Shown piece by piece: positions 1-6,971 of a stretch of DNA of 7,855 bases. Each line of letters begins with the position of its first letter. Position 1 is the stretch's first letter. Both the position numbers and the translations under genes were made by a program. Source of the stretch: Clostridiales bacterium (GTDB lineage: Bacteria; Bacillota_A; Clostridia; Lachnospirales; Lachnospiraceae); NCBI GenBank assembly GCA_030154385.1, contig JASKJZ010000109.1:1-7855 (forward strand), in the 5' to 3' direction. The notes under the pieces are model-generated. The model ran no database searches. It was given only the letters and a program-made list of their open reading frames with translations, and had not been told where the DNA came from.

Positions 1-1
1 C

Positions 2-1183
2 CAAAAGGAGAGTGAGAACCTTAATCGACTTACGAATAAGGCGGTGTATTTGCTTTGCTGGCTGAAACGATTCCAGCCTCTTCTGTTTTCGAATTGGAAA
101 ATGCCGGAACTGAGTTGTTTCATTTACATGGGGGGCTGCAAGAATGAAAATGAAGCTATGTTTATTCGATTTCTTGCCAGATTACCGATCGATGTATTAA
201 TTCTTTGCCCGAATCTAAATGTTACATGTTGTTTAGAGGATGATATGTTGTGTGAGGTTCGTTACCAAGAGAGTTTATCTATGAATCGGTATCCAGAGGA
301 TAACGCGCCGATAAAAATTGGCACCGTTGCTTATCATGCTGAGAGAGAGCTTGATACGCTGATGTACCAAGATACCGGACTTTACAGAAATCAACAATAT
401 GGTAAAGCAAATGTCATTAGTTTGCAGACGATGTATGAGGAAATCAAAATTCTTTGGGATCAGGAGCTAAAATATAGACCTAGCTTTAGTATTTTAGAGG
501 ACATGGTTAATATACCGGTTATCTTTTCAAAGATATCGGGAGTAAAAGAAGGCTTATCTGCACCGTATTGGGGATCAATAAAAGAATTAATTACGGAGGA
601 TACAATCGTAATAACAAAGGCTCCATATATTGATTCACTTGCACCAAATCCGATGAAGTCTTTTTCTGTTGATTTTTATAAGAATGGAAAAATTCAAAAA
701 AATAAGATAAAAAATCATCCCCAATATCCTTATGGAATATTAAGGGAGGATATGCAAGATTTTATGTTGGACAAGTTAGAGAGTATGATTTCACAAAAGC
801 TGATTAAGGGTATCGGTGAAAATGGAACAGAATATACCGTGATTGCTCAGGTGTTGAATTTGCCAAAAGATATATTTCGACTGATTCAGAAGTTTGATTT
901 TACAAAGAAAAATCCAAAGTTAATATATATCAATACAACAGAGACAGTAATTTCGCTTGAGGACTCTATTTTAGTGGCTTATCTTAATCTAGTAGGATTT
1001 GATATCGTTTTTTTTGTTCCTACTGGATATCAAAGCATTGAGAAATATTTTACCAAGAAATTAATGGAAGAACATCAGATAGGGGAGTATAAATATGACA
1101 TGCAAGTGCCTGATCTGAGTAGACTTTTGTTAAATAGTACACGTCCTACTTGGCGTGATAAAATTTTTAAGAGAGGTAATTAA
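2..1183 (+). CDS. yceG: YceG-family Ter-operon protein, 5'-truncated by window edge
   Basis: This is the C-terminal 393 residues of a YceG-like protein; the reading frame is open to the left edge, so the true start lies outside the window and the GTG at 44 is only an internal codon. Recognition rests on conserved family blocks: a hydrophobic strand VLILCPNLN, the block LDTLMYQDTGLYRNQQ followed by a segment with YEEIKILWDQE and RPSF, and near the C-terminus the block FFVPTGYQSIEKYF followed by GEYKYDM and VPDLSRLL. The Bacillus subtilis homologue is, from memory, somewhat over 500 residues, so roughly the first quarter is missing. There is no signal peptide or clear membrane span in the visible part. 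The family is called a putative component of the Ter 'biosynthetic module'; its reaction is unknown. The stop is one base before the telA start, and the telA ribosome binding site lies inside this gene, so the two are probably translationally coupled. The family call is firm; function is unresolved. Confidence 0.88.
   Translation, partial: QKESENLNRLTNKAVYLLCWLKRFQPLLFSNWKMPELSCFIYMGGCKNENEAMFIRFLARLPIDVLILCPNLNVTCCLEDDMLCEVRYQESLSMNRYPEDNAPIKIGTVAYHAERELDTLMYQDTGLYRNQQYGKANVISLQTMYEEIKILWDQELKYRPSFSILEDMVNIPVIFSKISGVKEGLSAPYWGSIKELITEDTIVITKAPYIDSLAPNPMKSFSVDFYKNGKIQKNKIKNHPQYPYGILREDMQDFMLDKLESMISQKLIKGIGENGTEYTVIAQVLNLPKDIFRLIQKFDFTKKNPKLIYINTTETVISLEDSILVAYLNLVGFDIVFFVPTGYQSIEKYFTKKLMEEHQIGEYKYDMQVPDLSRLLLNSTRPTWRDKIFKRGN
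1171..1176 (+). promoter_or_regulatory. Ribosome binding site that fixes the telA start
   Basis: GAGAGG lies 8 bases upstream of the ATG at 1185 and overlaps the last codons of yceG. The longer in-frame start at 1155 would add ten residues (MIKFLREVIN), lacks a purine-rich site at a suitable distance and would overlap yceG by 29 bases, so 1185 is preferred. Confidence 0.7.
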
Positions 1184-1184
1184 T

Positions 1185-2336
1185 ATGGGACTTGACTTTA
1201 AAAAGCCAACTACTATGGCAGCAGTAACCAGCGGAGTGCAAGAAACAAAGGATGAGATTGCCGTTGTAGAGCAGTACGACATAGTGGTTGATCGGCAGCA
1301 AATGAATGCGAATTTAGTTAATTCGGAAGAGGTTGATCGAATCGTAAGTACGATTGAGATTAATAATCTTGACACGATTGTTTCATTTGGTGCTGAGGTT
1401 GCAGAAGAGATTTCAAAGGCTTCCGATGTTGTATTGAATAGTATGAATATGTCACAACTAGATGATACGAGTGAAATGTTAAAAACGCTTGCTAAGATTA
1501 TGGATCAATTTGATATTGACGAAATAAAAGAAAATCCTAGTTTGTTTGGAAAGTTGTTTGGAAATTTAAAGAAGCAACTGGATAAAATTCTTGCAAAATA
1601 CCATACTATGGGCGAAGAGGTAGATAAAATTTATGTTCAGTTAAAAGGGTATGAAGCAGAGATAAAGCAGTCCAATCGCAAGCTTAACACAATGTTTGAT
1701 GCAAACGTCAATTTTTACCATGAACTTGTAAAATACATATTAGCTGGTGAGCAAGCGTGCAAGGAAATAGAAGCATATATTGCGCAAAGGCAGCAGGATA
1801 TGGAAAATACAGGAGATCAATCCATCCAGTTTGAACTGACAAGCTTAAATCAAGCGCTGATGATGATGGAACAACGTACACAGGATTTGAGAACGGCAGA
1901 GAGTGTGGCCATGCAGTCGATTCCAATGATAAAGACAATGGAATTTAGTAACTATAATCTAGTAAGAAAAATCAATTCTGCATTTATTGTTACGCTTCCT
2001 GTGTTTAAACAGGCACTGGCACAGGCCATTCTTCTTAAGAGGCAGAGAATTCAAGCTGAATCAATGGCAGCACTTGATAAGAAGACGAATGAAATGCTGA
2101 TAAAGAATGCTCAAAATACGGTTGAAGTTTCTAAGACGACCGCACGGCTTGCATCGGGAAGTTCGATTCAGATTGAAACACTTGAAACTACATGGAGAAC
2201 AATCACTGGTGGCATAGAGGAAACGAGAAGAATCCAGGAAGATGCTAGAAAGAAGCGCATTGAGGATCAGGCAAGACTCGAAGTGATAAAGGCTGATTTT
2301 AATAAGCAATACCATATGCCGCCTACTAAAAAGTAA
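1185..2336 (+). CDS. telA: TelA/YceH-family toxic anion resistance protein
   Basis: A 383-residue protein of the TelA family (toxic anion resistance; B. subtilis YceH type), close to the usual family length. Visible signatures are SFGAEVAEEISKASD near residue 65-80, a central region rich in charged and heptad-like residues (LGKLFGNLKKQLDKILAKYH and onwards) and a long C-terminal helical part with NEMLIKNAQNTVEVSKTTAR, then IETLETTWRTI and IEETRRIQEDARKKR. It appears soluble and mostly alpha-helical with coiled-coil character; no signal peptide or membrane span is seen. Known biology: family members are tied to tellurite resistance and to tolerance of cell-envelope-acting compounds, without an established catalytic activity. 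It sits between yceG and terD as in many Bacillota Ter operons. A 51-base gap without a terminator separates it from the first terD. The start at 1185 is chosen over 1155 for its ribosome binding site. The family call is sure; its molecular role is unknown. Confidence 0.93.
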   Translation: MGLDFKKPTTMAAVTSGVQETKDEIAVVEQYDIVVDRQQMNANLVNSEEVDRIVSTIEINNLDTIVSFGAEVAEEISKASDVVLNSMNMSQLDDTSEMLKTLAKIMDQFDIDEIKENPSLFGKLFGNLKKQLDKILAKYHTMGEEVDKIYVQLKGYEAEIKQSNRKLNTMFDANVNFYHELVKYILAGEQACKEIEAYIAQRQQDMENTGDQSIQFELTSLNQALMMMEQRTQDLRTAESVAMQSIPMIKTMEFSNYNLVRKINSAFIVTLPVFKQALAQAILLKRQRIQAESMAALDKKTNEMLIKNAQNTVEVSKTTARLASGSSIQIETLETTWRTITGGIEETRRIQEDARKKRIEDQARLEVIKADFNKQYHMPPTKK

Positions 2337-2387
2337 GTTATTAGAAACGAATACAATAAATCTATATTTCTTTGGGAGGATAATAAT

Positions 2388-2969
2388 ATGCCAATTAATT
2401 TATCAAAAGGACAAAAGGTAGACTTAACAAAAGGGAATCCAGGTCTTAAAAGTATAATGGTTGGATTAGGATGGGATGTGAATGCATTCGATTCCGGAGC
2501 TGATTTTGATCTGGATGCAGCAGCATTTCTGGTAGGAACAGACGGAAAATGCCCTACGGATAAAGAATTTATTTTCTATGGTAACTTATCTCATACGAGT
2601 GAAGCCGTGAACCATCAAGGTGACAATCTTACCGGTGAAGGTGATGGTGATGATGAGCAGATTCAGGTTGATTTGAGAAAAGTGCCTGCCAATATTGACA
2701 AGATTGCATTCACCGTTACAATATATGATGCTGAGAAGAGACATCAAAACTTTGGACAGGTATCGAATGCTTTTATTCGGCTTGTTGACGAGGCAACAGG
2801 AGTTGAGTTAATTCGATATGATCTTGGAGAAGATTTTTCAATTGAGACAGCGGTTGTTGTTGGAGAGCTGTATCGAAACAATGGAGAGTGGAAGTTCAAT
2901 GCAATCGGCAGTGGTTTTCAAGGTGGTCTAGCAGCTCTCTGCGGACATTATGGGATTGAAGTAGCATAA
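2388..2969 (+). CDS. terD: TerD-family calcium-binding stress protein (copy 1)
   Basis: A 193-residue TerD-domain protein, full length for the family. The hallmark blocks are KGNPGL (residues 15-20), GLGWD (26-30), the acidic FDLDAAAF (40-47), FYGNL (63-67), [13 protein letters not shown] (78-90), the [12 protein letters not shown] stretch (118-129) and [15 protein letters not shown] (166-180). Known: TerD-domain proteins bind calcium through these Asp-rich loops and act, by an unclear mechanism, in resistance to tellurite, phage and other stresses. It is cytosolic, with no signal peptide or membrane segment. The start has an excellent site, GGGAGGA at 2374-2380, seven bases from ATG. It is followed 15 bases later by a close paralogue, about 139 of 193 positions identical by hand count with no gaps, indicating tandem duplication. 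All expected acidic residues are present, so this copy should be a competent calcium binder. Confidence 0.96.
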   Translation: MPINLSKGQKVDLTKGNPGLKSIMVGLGWDVNAFDSGADFDLDAAAFLVGTDGKCPTDKEFIFYGNLSHTSEAVNHQGDNLTGEGDGDDEQIQVDLRKVPANIDKIAFTVTIYDAEKRHQNFGQVSNAFIRLVDEATGVELIRYDLGEDFSIETAVVVGELYRNNGEWKFNAIGSGFQGGLAALCGHYGIEVA

Positions 2970-2984
2970 AGGAGGTATCAAGAT

Positions 2985-3566
2985 ATGCCAGTTAGTTTAC
3001 AAAAGGGACAGAAAGTAAGTCTTACAAAAGGAAATCCTGGATTGAAAAAGGTTGTGGTAGGTATCGGTTGGGATGTAAATGCATTTGATACAGGCGGGGC
3101 GTTTGATCTGGATGCAGCAGCTTTTTGTCTTACCGATGCAGGCAAGGTTTCTGAACAGAAGGATTTTGTGTTTTTCGGAAATTTAGTCCATCCGTCAGGA
3201 TGTGTTGAGCACTTAGGAGATAATCTGACCGGAGTTGGTGATGGAGACGATGAGCAAATTAAGATTGATTTATCGAAAGTTCCTGCCAATATTTCAAAGA
3301 TTGCATTTTCTGTTACGATTTATGAGGCGGAAGCACGACATCAGAACTTTGGGCAGGTATCGAATGCATTTGTTCGTATTTTTGATGAAGCAAATGGAGA
3401 AGAGATTTTGCGATATGATTTGGGAGAGGATTTCTCTATTGAGACCGCGGCTGTATTTGGAGAACTATACAAAAATGGGGATGAATGGAAGTTTAATGCT
3501 ATCGGAAGTGGATATCAAGGCGGATTAGCGGCACTGTGTAATAATTATGGGATAGATGTAGAATAG
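2985..3566 (+). CDS. terD: TerD-family calcium-binding stress protein (copy 2)
   Basis: A second 193-residue TerD-domain protein, aligned end to end with copy 1 without gaps (about 72% identity by hand count). The same blocks are intact: KGNPGL (15-20), FDLDAAAF (40-47), [13 protein letters not shown] (78-90), [12 protein letters not shown] (118-129), [12 protein letters not shown] and [14 protein letters not shown]. Differences concentrate at residues 48-77, the stretch between the two acidic blocks. That pattern suggests the calcium core is kept while a neighbouring surface has diverged, which might separate partners or affinities; this is inference. The ribosome binding site AAAGGAGG (2968-2975) overlaps the stop codon of copy 1, nine bases from this ATG, so translational coupling is likely. 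The protein is cytosolic. In other operons such paralogues are called TerD or TerE; the copies cannot be assigned to a specific letter from sequence alone. Confidence 0.96.
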   Translation: MPVSLQKGQKVSLTKGNPGLKKVVVGIGWDVNAFDTGGAFDLDAAAFCLTDAGKVSEQKDFVFFGNLVHPSGCVEHLGDNLTGVGDGDDEQIKIDLSKVPANISKIAFSVTIYEAEARHQNFGQVSNAFVRIFDEANGEEILRYDLGEDFSIETAAVFGELYKNGDEWKFNAIGSGYQGGLAALCNNYGIDVE

Positions 3567-3578
3567 GAGTGAATTGAA

Positions 3579-4184
3579 ATGTCAATTAGTTTACAAAAGG
3601 GACAGAAGGTAAGCCTGTCGAAAGATAATGCAGGATTAGCAAGGGTTATTGTTGGACTTGGATGGGATGAGGCACCACGGTCATCTGGCGGAGGCCTGTT
3701 TGGATCATTATTTGGTTCATCGTCACAAGCAATCGATTGTGATGCATCCGCAATTATTTTAAAAAATGGAAAATTTGTCAGCAAGGAAGATCTGGTATAC
3801 TTTGGAAATTTGAATCACAGGTCAGGAACCGTGATTCACCAGGGAGATAATTTGACCGGTGCAGGTGATGGAGATGATGAGCAAATTATGATTGATCTAT
3901 CGAGGATTCCGGCCGAGTATGACAAGATTGTTATCGTTGTTAATATTTATCAGGCAGCTCAGAGACGTCAACATTTTGGAATGATTCAAAATGCATTTAT
4001 ACGACTGGTAGATACCAGAAATAATAATGAAATGTGTAAGTATAATTTAACGGATGATTATTCGGGAATGACAGCAATGATTTTTGGCGAAGTATACAGG
4101 CATGATGGAGAATGGAAATTTAGTGCGATTGGACAAGGAACATCAGATTCAGATCTTTCGGGACTTTGCAGAAGATATACCTAG
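3579..4184 (+). CDS. Divergent TerD-family protein with Gly/Ser-rich insertion (copy 3)
   Basis: A 201-residue TerD-domain protein, clearly related to copies 1 and 2 (N-terminal [10 protein letters not shown] shared with copy 2) but much more divergent. The principal acidic loop GDNLTGAGDGDDE (89-101) is intact. The first acidic block, FDLDAAAF in its neighbours, is here IDCDASAI (52-59), keeping both Asp but with Cys between them. A Gly/Ser-rich insertion with two GxLFGS-like units (SSGGGLFGSLFGSSS, 35-49) sits just before that block. [12 protein letters not shown] is changed to RRQHFGMIQNAF, and the C-terminus ends GLCRRYT, lacking the YGI-V tail of the other copies. The ribosome binding site TAGGAG (3564-3569) overlaps the stop codon of copy 2. 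This probably represents a distinct TerD subfamily that works with the canonical copies rather than a decaying duplicate, because the frame is intact and the metal loop is conserved. Its specific role is unknown. Confidence 0.93.
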   Translation: MSISLQKGQKVSLSKDNAGLARVIVGLGWDEAPRSSGGGLFGSLFGSSSQAIDCDASAIILKNGKFVSKEDLVYFGNLNHRSGTVIHQGDNLTGAGDGDDEQIMIDLSRIPAEYDKIVIVVNIYQAAQRRQHFGMIQNAFIRLVDTRNNNEMCKYNLTDDYSGMTAMIFGEVYRHDGEWKFSAIGQGTSDSDLSGLCRRYT

Positions 4185-4210
4185 AATAAAAAATATTAGC
4201 GTTGGTAAAG

Positions 4211-4239
4211 AGAGGGACTATCAAGGTAGTTCCTCTTTT
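4211..4239 (+). terminator. Terminator-like hairpin between terD copy 3 and the calcium ATPase
   Basis: AGAGGGACTA (4211-4220) pairs with TAGTTCCTCT (4227-4236) around a six-base loop, giving ten pairs with one G-U. The stem can be lengthened by three weak pairs from 4208-4210 to 4237-4239. Only about four T residues follow (4236-4239), then the run is broken by ATA. This is a plausible but weak intrinsic terminator or attenuator that would lower, not abolish, transcription of the downstream ATPase. It could alternatively be an mRNA-stabilising stem protecting the yceG-telA-terD message. Confidence 0.5.
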
Positions 4240-4254
4240 ATAAGAAGAACACAT

Positions 4255-4278
4255 GAGGAGGTCATGCTTAGAGTATGA
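4255..4278 (+). promoter_or_regulatory. Unusual start region of the ATPase gene: SD, four-codon ORF and ATGA overlap
   Basis: GAGGAGG (4255-4261) is the only strong ribosome binding site before the ATPase, but it ends 13 bases before the ATG at 4275, longer than usual. Two bases after the site lies another ATG (4264) opening a four-codon frame, ATGCTTAGAGTATGA, whose TGA overlaps the ATPase ATG as ATGA. Either the long spacer is simply tolerated or a tiny leader frame feeds ribosomes to the ATPase by re-initiation; the two-base spacing makes the leader ATG itself a poor start. An alternative ATPase start at 4299 (MLRGLSD) has only a weak GAAGGA four bases upstream. Confidence 0.4.
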
Positions 4279-6902
4279 AAGAAATAAAGAAGGATGTAAT
4301 GCTGCGAGGGCTCTCTGATTCACAAGTTAAAGAGAGTCAATCGAAATATGGAACAAATGAGCTTACAAAAAGAGAGGAAGAATCCCTCTGGTCAATGTTT
4401 ATAGGGGCATTTAATGATATTTGGATTAAAGTGCTTTGTGTAGCATTAATACTCAAGATTATTCTGGCGGTATTGGGCGCTTTTATTCCTGCCTTAGGTG
4501 GGGAAAATGATATTATTGAAATTATTAGTATCATTCTTGCAATTTCGTTGGCTACTGGATTTAGTACATTTTCGGAATATAGAAATAGTTCAAGGAGCAA
4601 AGCATTACAAGAAGAATATAATAAGACGTATGCTAAGGTCATGAGAAATGGTAAGCTTCTTACAATTCTTACGAGCGAAATCGTAAAGGGCGATTCGATT
4701 TTAGTTCAAGCGGGAGACAAGGTTCCGGTTGATGGAATTCTTTTTGAAGGTAGTGTTAAAGTATCACAGGCGGCATTAAATGGAGAGTTTCGAGATGAGA
4801 TAAAATCTTTGGCAGACAATATGGAGGAGGCAGAATCAACAGATTATGCTTCGCCCAGTAAGCTGTTTATGGGATCAGTCGTGACATCTGGTCAAGGATA
4901 TATGGTAGCAACCGTTATTGGGGATGCGTCTGAGCTTGGGAAAATCAATAAATCATTAACAGAGGATGACGAGGAAGAAAGAAAAGACACGTCTAGTCTT
5001 AAGCTGGAGGTTGTTGCAGCCGGAATTGGTAAATTAGGTGTTGCAGCGGCTATCATTGCAGGTGTTTTGCATATTGCGCTTACGTTAGTAAGAGCGAATG
5101 AGGCGATTACAGTCGTTTCAGTTCTGCTGTTAATTGCGGAAGCTGTTATGTTGATGGCGACGATTGTTATTATGGCCGTTCCGGAAGGCCTGCCAATGAT
5201 GAATAGTTTAGTTCAGTCAATGAATACAGAGTCAATGTTCAAGAAGAGTATTCTTGTAAGCCATAAAGCTGCATTTTCTGATTCGGCATATATGAATGTT
5301 TTATTTAGCGATAAAACGGGAACGATTACGCAAGGAAGCCTTTCGCTTGTGGAGTTTATTACAGGAGATGGCGCAATTGTTGATAAAATACAAAGTAGAG
5401 AATTCATTGAAGCGATTACCTTGAATAATCTTGCTAAAATTTCAGAAGGAAAATCCATCGGTAGTAATAATATGGACAGGGCTCTTTTGTCGTATGCATT
5501 TAAAAATGGTTATGATGATTCGAATAATGACCCCGATAAGATTGAGGATATGAGTGGATTTGACTCCGAAAAGAAATGTGCAACCGTCAAGCTTAAGAGT
5601 GGTTTGATCTATTGGAAGGGAGCAACCGAAAATATTATAGATCAGGTAACACATTATATGCTCTCGGATGGTGAAGAAAAGAAATTTACATCTGCCGACA
5701 AGAAAAAGCTGGAAGAACAGATAATTGCGCAAGCTAAGCGTACAATGAAGCTATTATCAGTCGCTAAAATTACGGATGGAAAAACAATTTTAATGGCGGT
5801 TCTTTGTTTAAGAGATAACGTTAGAAAAGATGCAATTGAAACGGTTGAGATATTAAACAATGCGGGAATCCAGGTTGTAATGGTTACTGGTGATGCAGAA
5901 GAGACTGCAGTTGCCATTGCAAAAGAAGCTGGAATACTAAAGGATGAAAAAAGTGATATTGTTCTTACTCACGAGCAGTTAGACCGTATGACGGACGAGG
6001 AGTTAAAGAAAAAGCTTCCGAATCTAAGAGTAGTAAGTAGAGCGAAGCCTCTTGATAAGAAGAGACTTGTTTCTATTTCGCAACAATTAGACAATGTTTG
6101 TGGTATGACGGGTGATGGTATCAATGATGCTCCGGCACTAAAACAAGCGGACATTGGTTTTGCTATGGGTGACGGTACTGCTGTTGCACAGGAGGCAGGA
6201 GATGTTATAATTCTTAACAATAGCTTAACTTCGATTAAGGATTGTGTACTAAACAGTCGAACAATGGCTAAGTCGGTCGGGAAATTCTTGATCTTTCAGT
6301 TAACGGTTAATATTAGTACTCTTTTGATGAATATTGTAGCACCTATCCTTGGGTGGACAGAGCCGTTTTCCATTGTACAGATATTGTGGATTAATCTTAT
6401 TATGGATACGTTAGCAGCAATGGCATTTGGCGGTGAGCCAATTCTCGATCGATACATGAAGGATAAGCCAGCACGCAGGACAGATAATATTTTAACAACG
6501 TATATAAAATCAGCAATTGGAACAAGCTCTATTTTTATCACGTTAGGATCAATTTTAATTCTTGAGAATATTGCTGGAATCACGAGTTTTGTTACGCCTG
6601 CAGATTGCACAGATCCTGAATTATATAAAAAGACATTTATGTTTGCGTTCTTCATCTATTCCATTATTTTCAATAGTTTAAATACAAGATCGGAACGATT
6701 TGATTTGCTTTCTCATATTAGAGAAAATAAGAATTTTGTACTTGTTATGGGAGCAATTTTTGTATTGCAGACTGCTATTATTGAAGTAGGTGGTCCGGTA
6801 TTTAATACAACAATGCTTGATGCGAAGGCTTTAATCGTCTCAATAGCATTGGCTATTTTGATTATTCCGGTAGATTTGGTACGTAAGGCAATTATAAAAT
6901 AG
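4275..6902 (+). CDS. PMCA-type calcium-transporting P-type ATPase
   Basis: An 875-residue P2-type ATPase that should use ATP to move calcium out of the cytosol across the plasma membrane. In order: an N-terminal cation-ATPase domain (GLSDSQVKESQSKYGTNEL, about 12-30); M1 and M2 (about 51-98); the actuator domain with NGEF (169-172) at the position of the usual TGES; M3 and M4 (about 250-307) ending in the ion-site motif PEGLP (303-307); the phosphorylation motif DKTGTIT with Asp346; the nucleotide-binding KGAT (448-451); TGDGINDAP (612-620); and C-terminal membrane segments. M6 carries N707 and D711 in NLIMDTLAAMAF, closely like plasma-membrane calcium pumps, and the M5 stretch FQLTVNIS also resembles PMCA, favouring one calcium per cycle. 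Length fits bacterial members; no calmodulin-type C-terminal tail is visible. It follows three calcium-binding TerD genes, suggesting calcium handling is part of the operon's task. Substrate is assigned by family resemblance; manganese or another cation is possible. Confidence 0.93.
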   Translation: MKEIKKDVMLRGLSDSQVKESQSKYGTNELTKREEESLWSMFIGAFNDIWIKVLCVALILKIILAVLGAFIPALGGENDIIEIISIILAISLATGFSTFSEYRNSSRSKALQEEYNKTYAKVMRNGKLLTILTSEIVKGDSILVQAGDKVPVDGILFEGSVKVSQAALNGEFRDEIKSLADNMEEAESTDYASPSKLFMGSVVTSGQGYMVATVIGDASELGKINKSLTEDDEEERKDTSSLKLEVVAAGIGKLGVAAAIIAGVLHIALTLVRANEAITVVSVLLLIAEAVMLMATIVIMAVPEGLPMMNSLVQSMNTESMFKKSILVSHKAAFSDSAYMNVLFSDKTGTITQGSLSLVEFITGDGAIVDKIQSREFIEAITLNNLAKISEGKSIGSNNMDRALLSYAFKNGYDDSNNDPDKIEDMSGFDSEKKCATVKLKSGLIYWKGATENIIDQVTHYMLSDGEEKKFTSADKKKLEEQIIAQAKRTMKLLSVAKITDGKTILMAVLCLRDNVRKDAIETVEILNNAGIQVVMVTGDAEETAVAIAKEAGILKDEKSDIVLTHEQLDRMTDEELKKKLPNLRVVSRAKPLDKKRLVSISQQLDNVCGMTGDGINDAPALKQADIGFAMGDGTAVAQEAGDVIILNNSLTSIKDCVLNSRTMAKSVGKFLIFQLTVNISTLLMNIVAPILGWTEPFSIVQILWINLIMDTLAAMAFGGEPILDRYMKDKPARRTDNILTTYIKSAIGTSSIFITLGSILILENIAGITSFVTPADCTDPELYKKTFMFAFFIYSIIFNSLNTRSERFDLLSHIRENKNFVLVMGAIFVLQTAIIEVGGPVFNTTMLDAKALIVSIALAILIIPVDLVRKAIIK

Positions 6903-6924
6903 TGTATCCTTAGGATGCATGATT

Positions 6925-6960
6925 AAAGTGTGGTACTGTTAATTCGTACCGCACTTTTTT
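6925..6960 (+). terminator. Strong intrinsic terminator-like hairpin after the ATPase
   Basis: AAAGTGTGGTAC (6925-6936) pairs with GTACCGCACTTT (6946-6957) around a nine-base loop, giving twelve pairs with a single U-G wobble. The 3' arm runs into six T residues (6955-6960). This has the form of a good rho-independent terminator. The ribosome binding site of the HAD gene begins at 6961, immediately after the T run, and I see no convincing promoter between the hairpin and that gene, so the HAD gene probably depends on readthrough. Confidence 0.8.
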
Positions 6961-6965
6961 AGGAG
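6961..6965 (+). promoter_or_regulatory. Ribosome binding site of the HAD gene, abutting the terminator
   Basis: AGGAG lies six bases before the ATG at 6972 and directly adjoins the T run of the preceding hairpin. It supports the start at 6972 and makes interplay between RNA folding, transcription termination and translation of the HAD gene possible. Confidence 0.7.
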
Positions 6966-6971
6966 ACAAGG

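Noticed and set aside
44..46. GTG as start of the first gene
   Set aside because: The frame stays open upstream to base 2 with no stop, and the protein lacks the N-terminal part of the YceG family, so the gene is cut by the window edge rather than starting here.
1155..1184. Longer start for telA
   Set aside because: It would overlap the end of yceG and lacks a ribosome binding site, while ATG 1185 has GAGAGG eight bases upstream and begins with a family-like N-terminus.
3235..3528. 97-residue + strand frame inside terD copy 2
   Set aside because: It is a shifted reading of a highly conserved TerD gene and shows no recognisable protein features or own ribosome binding site.
4084..4278. 64-residue + strand frame across the end of terD copy 3
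   Set aside because: Most of it is a shifted reading of terD, and it runs through the hairpin. Only its last four codons, the MLRV frame, are of possible regulatory interest.
6905..6917. Small inverted repeat ATCC-TTA-GGAT just after the ATPase stop
   Set aside because: Only four to five pairs around a tiny loop; it adds little beside the strong hairpin immediately downstream.
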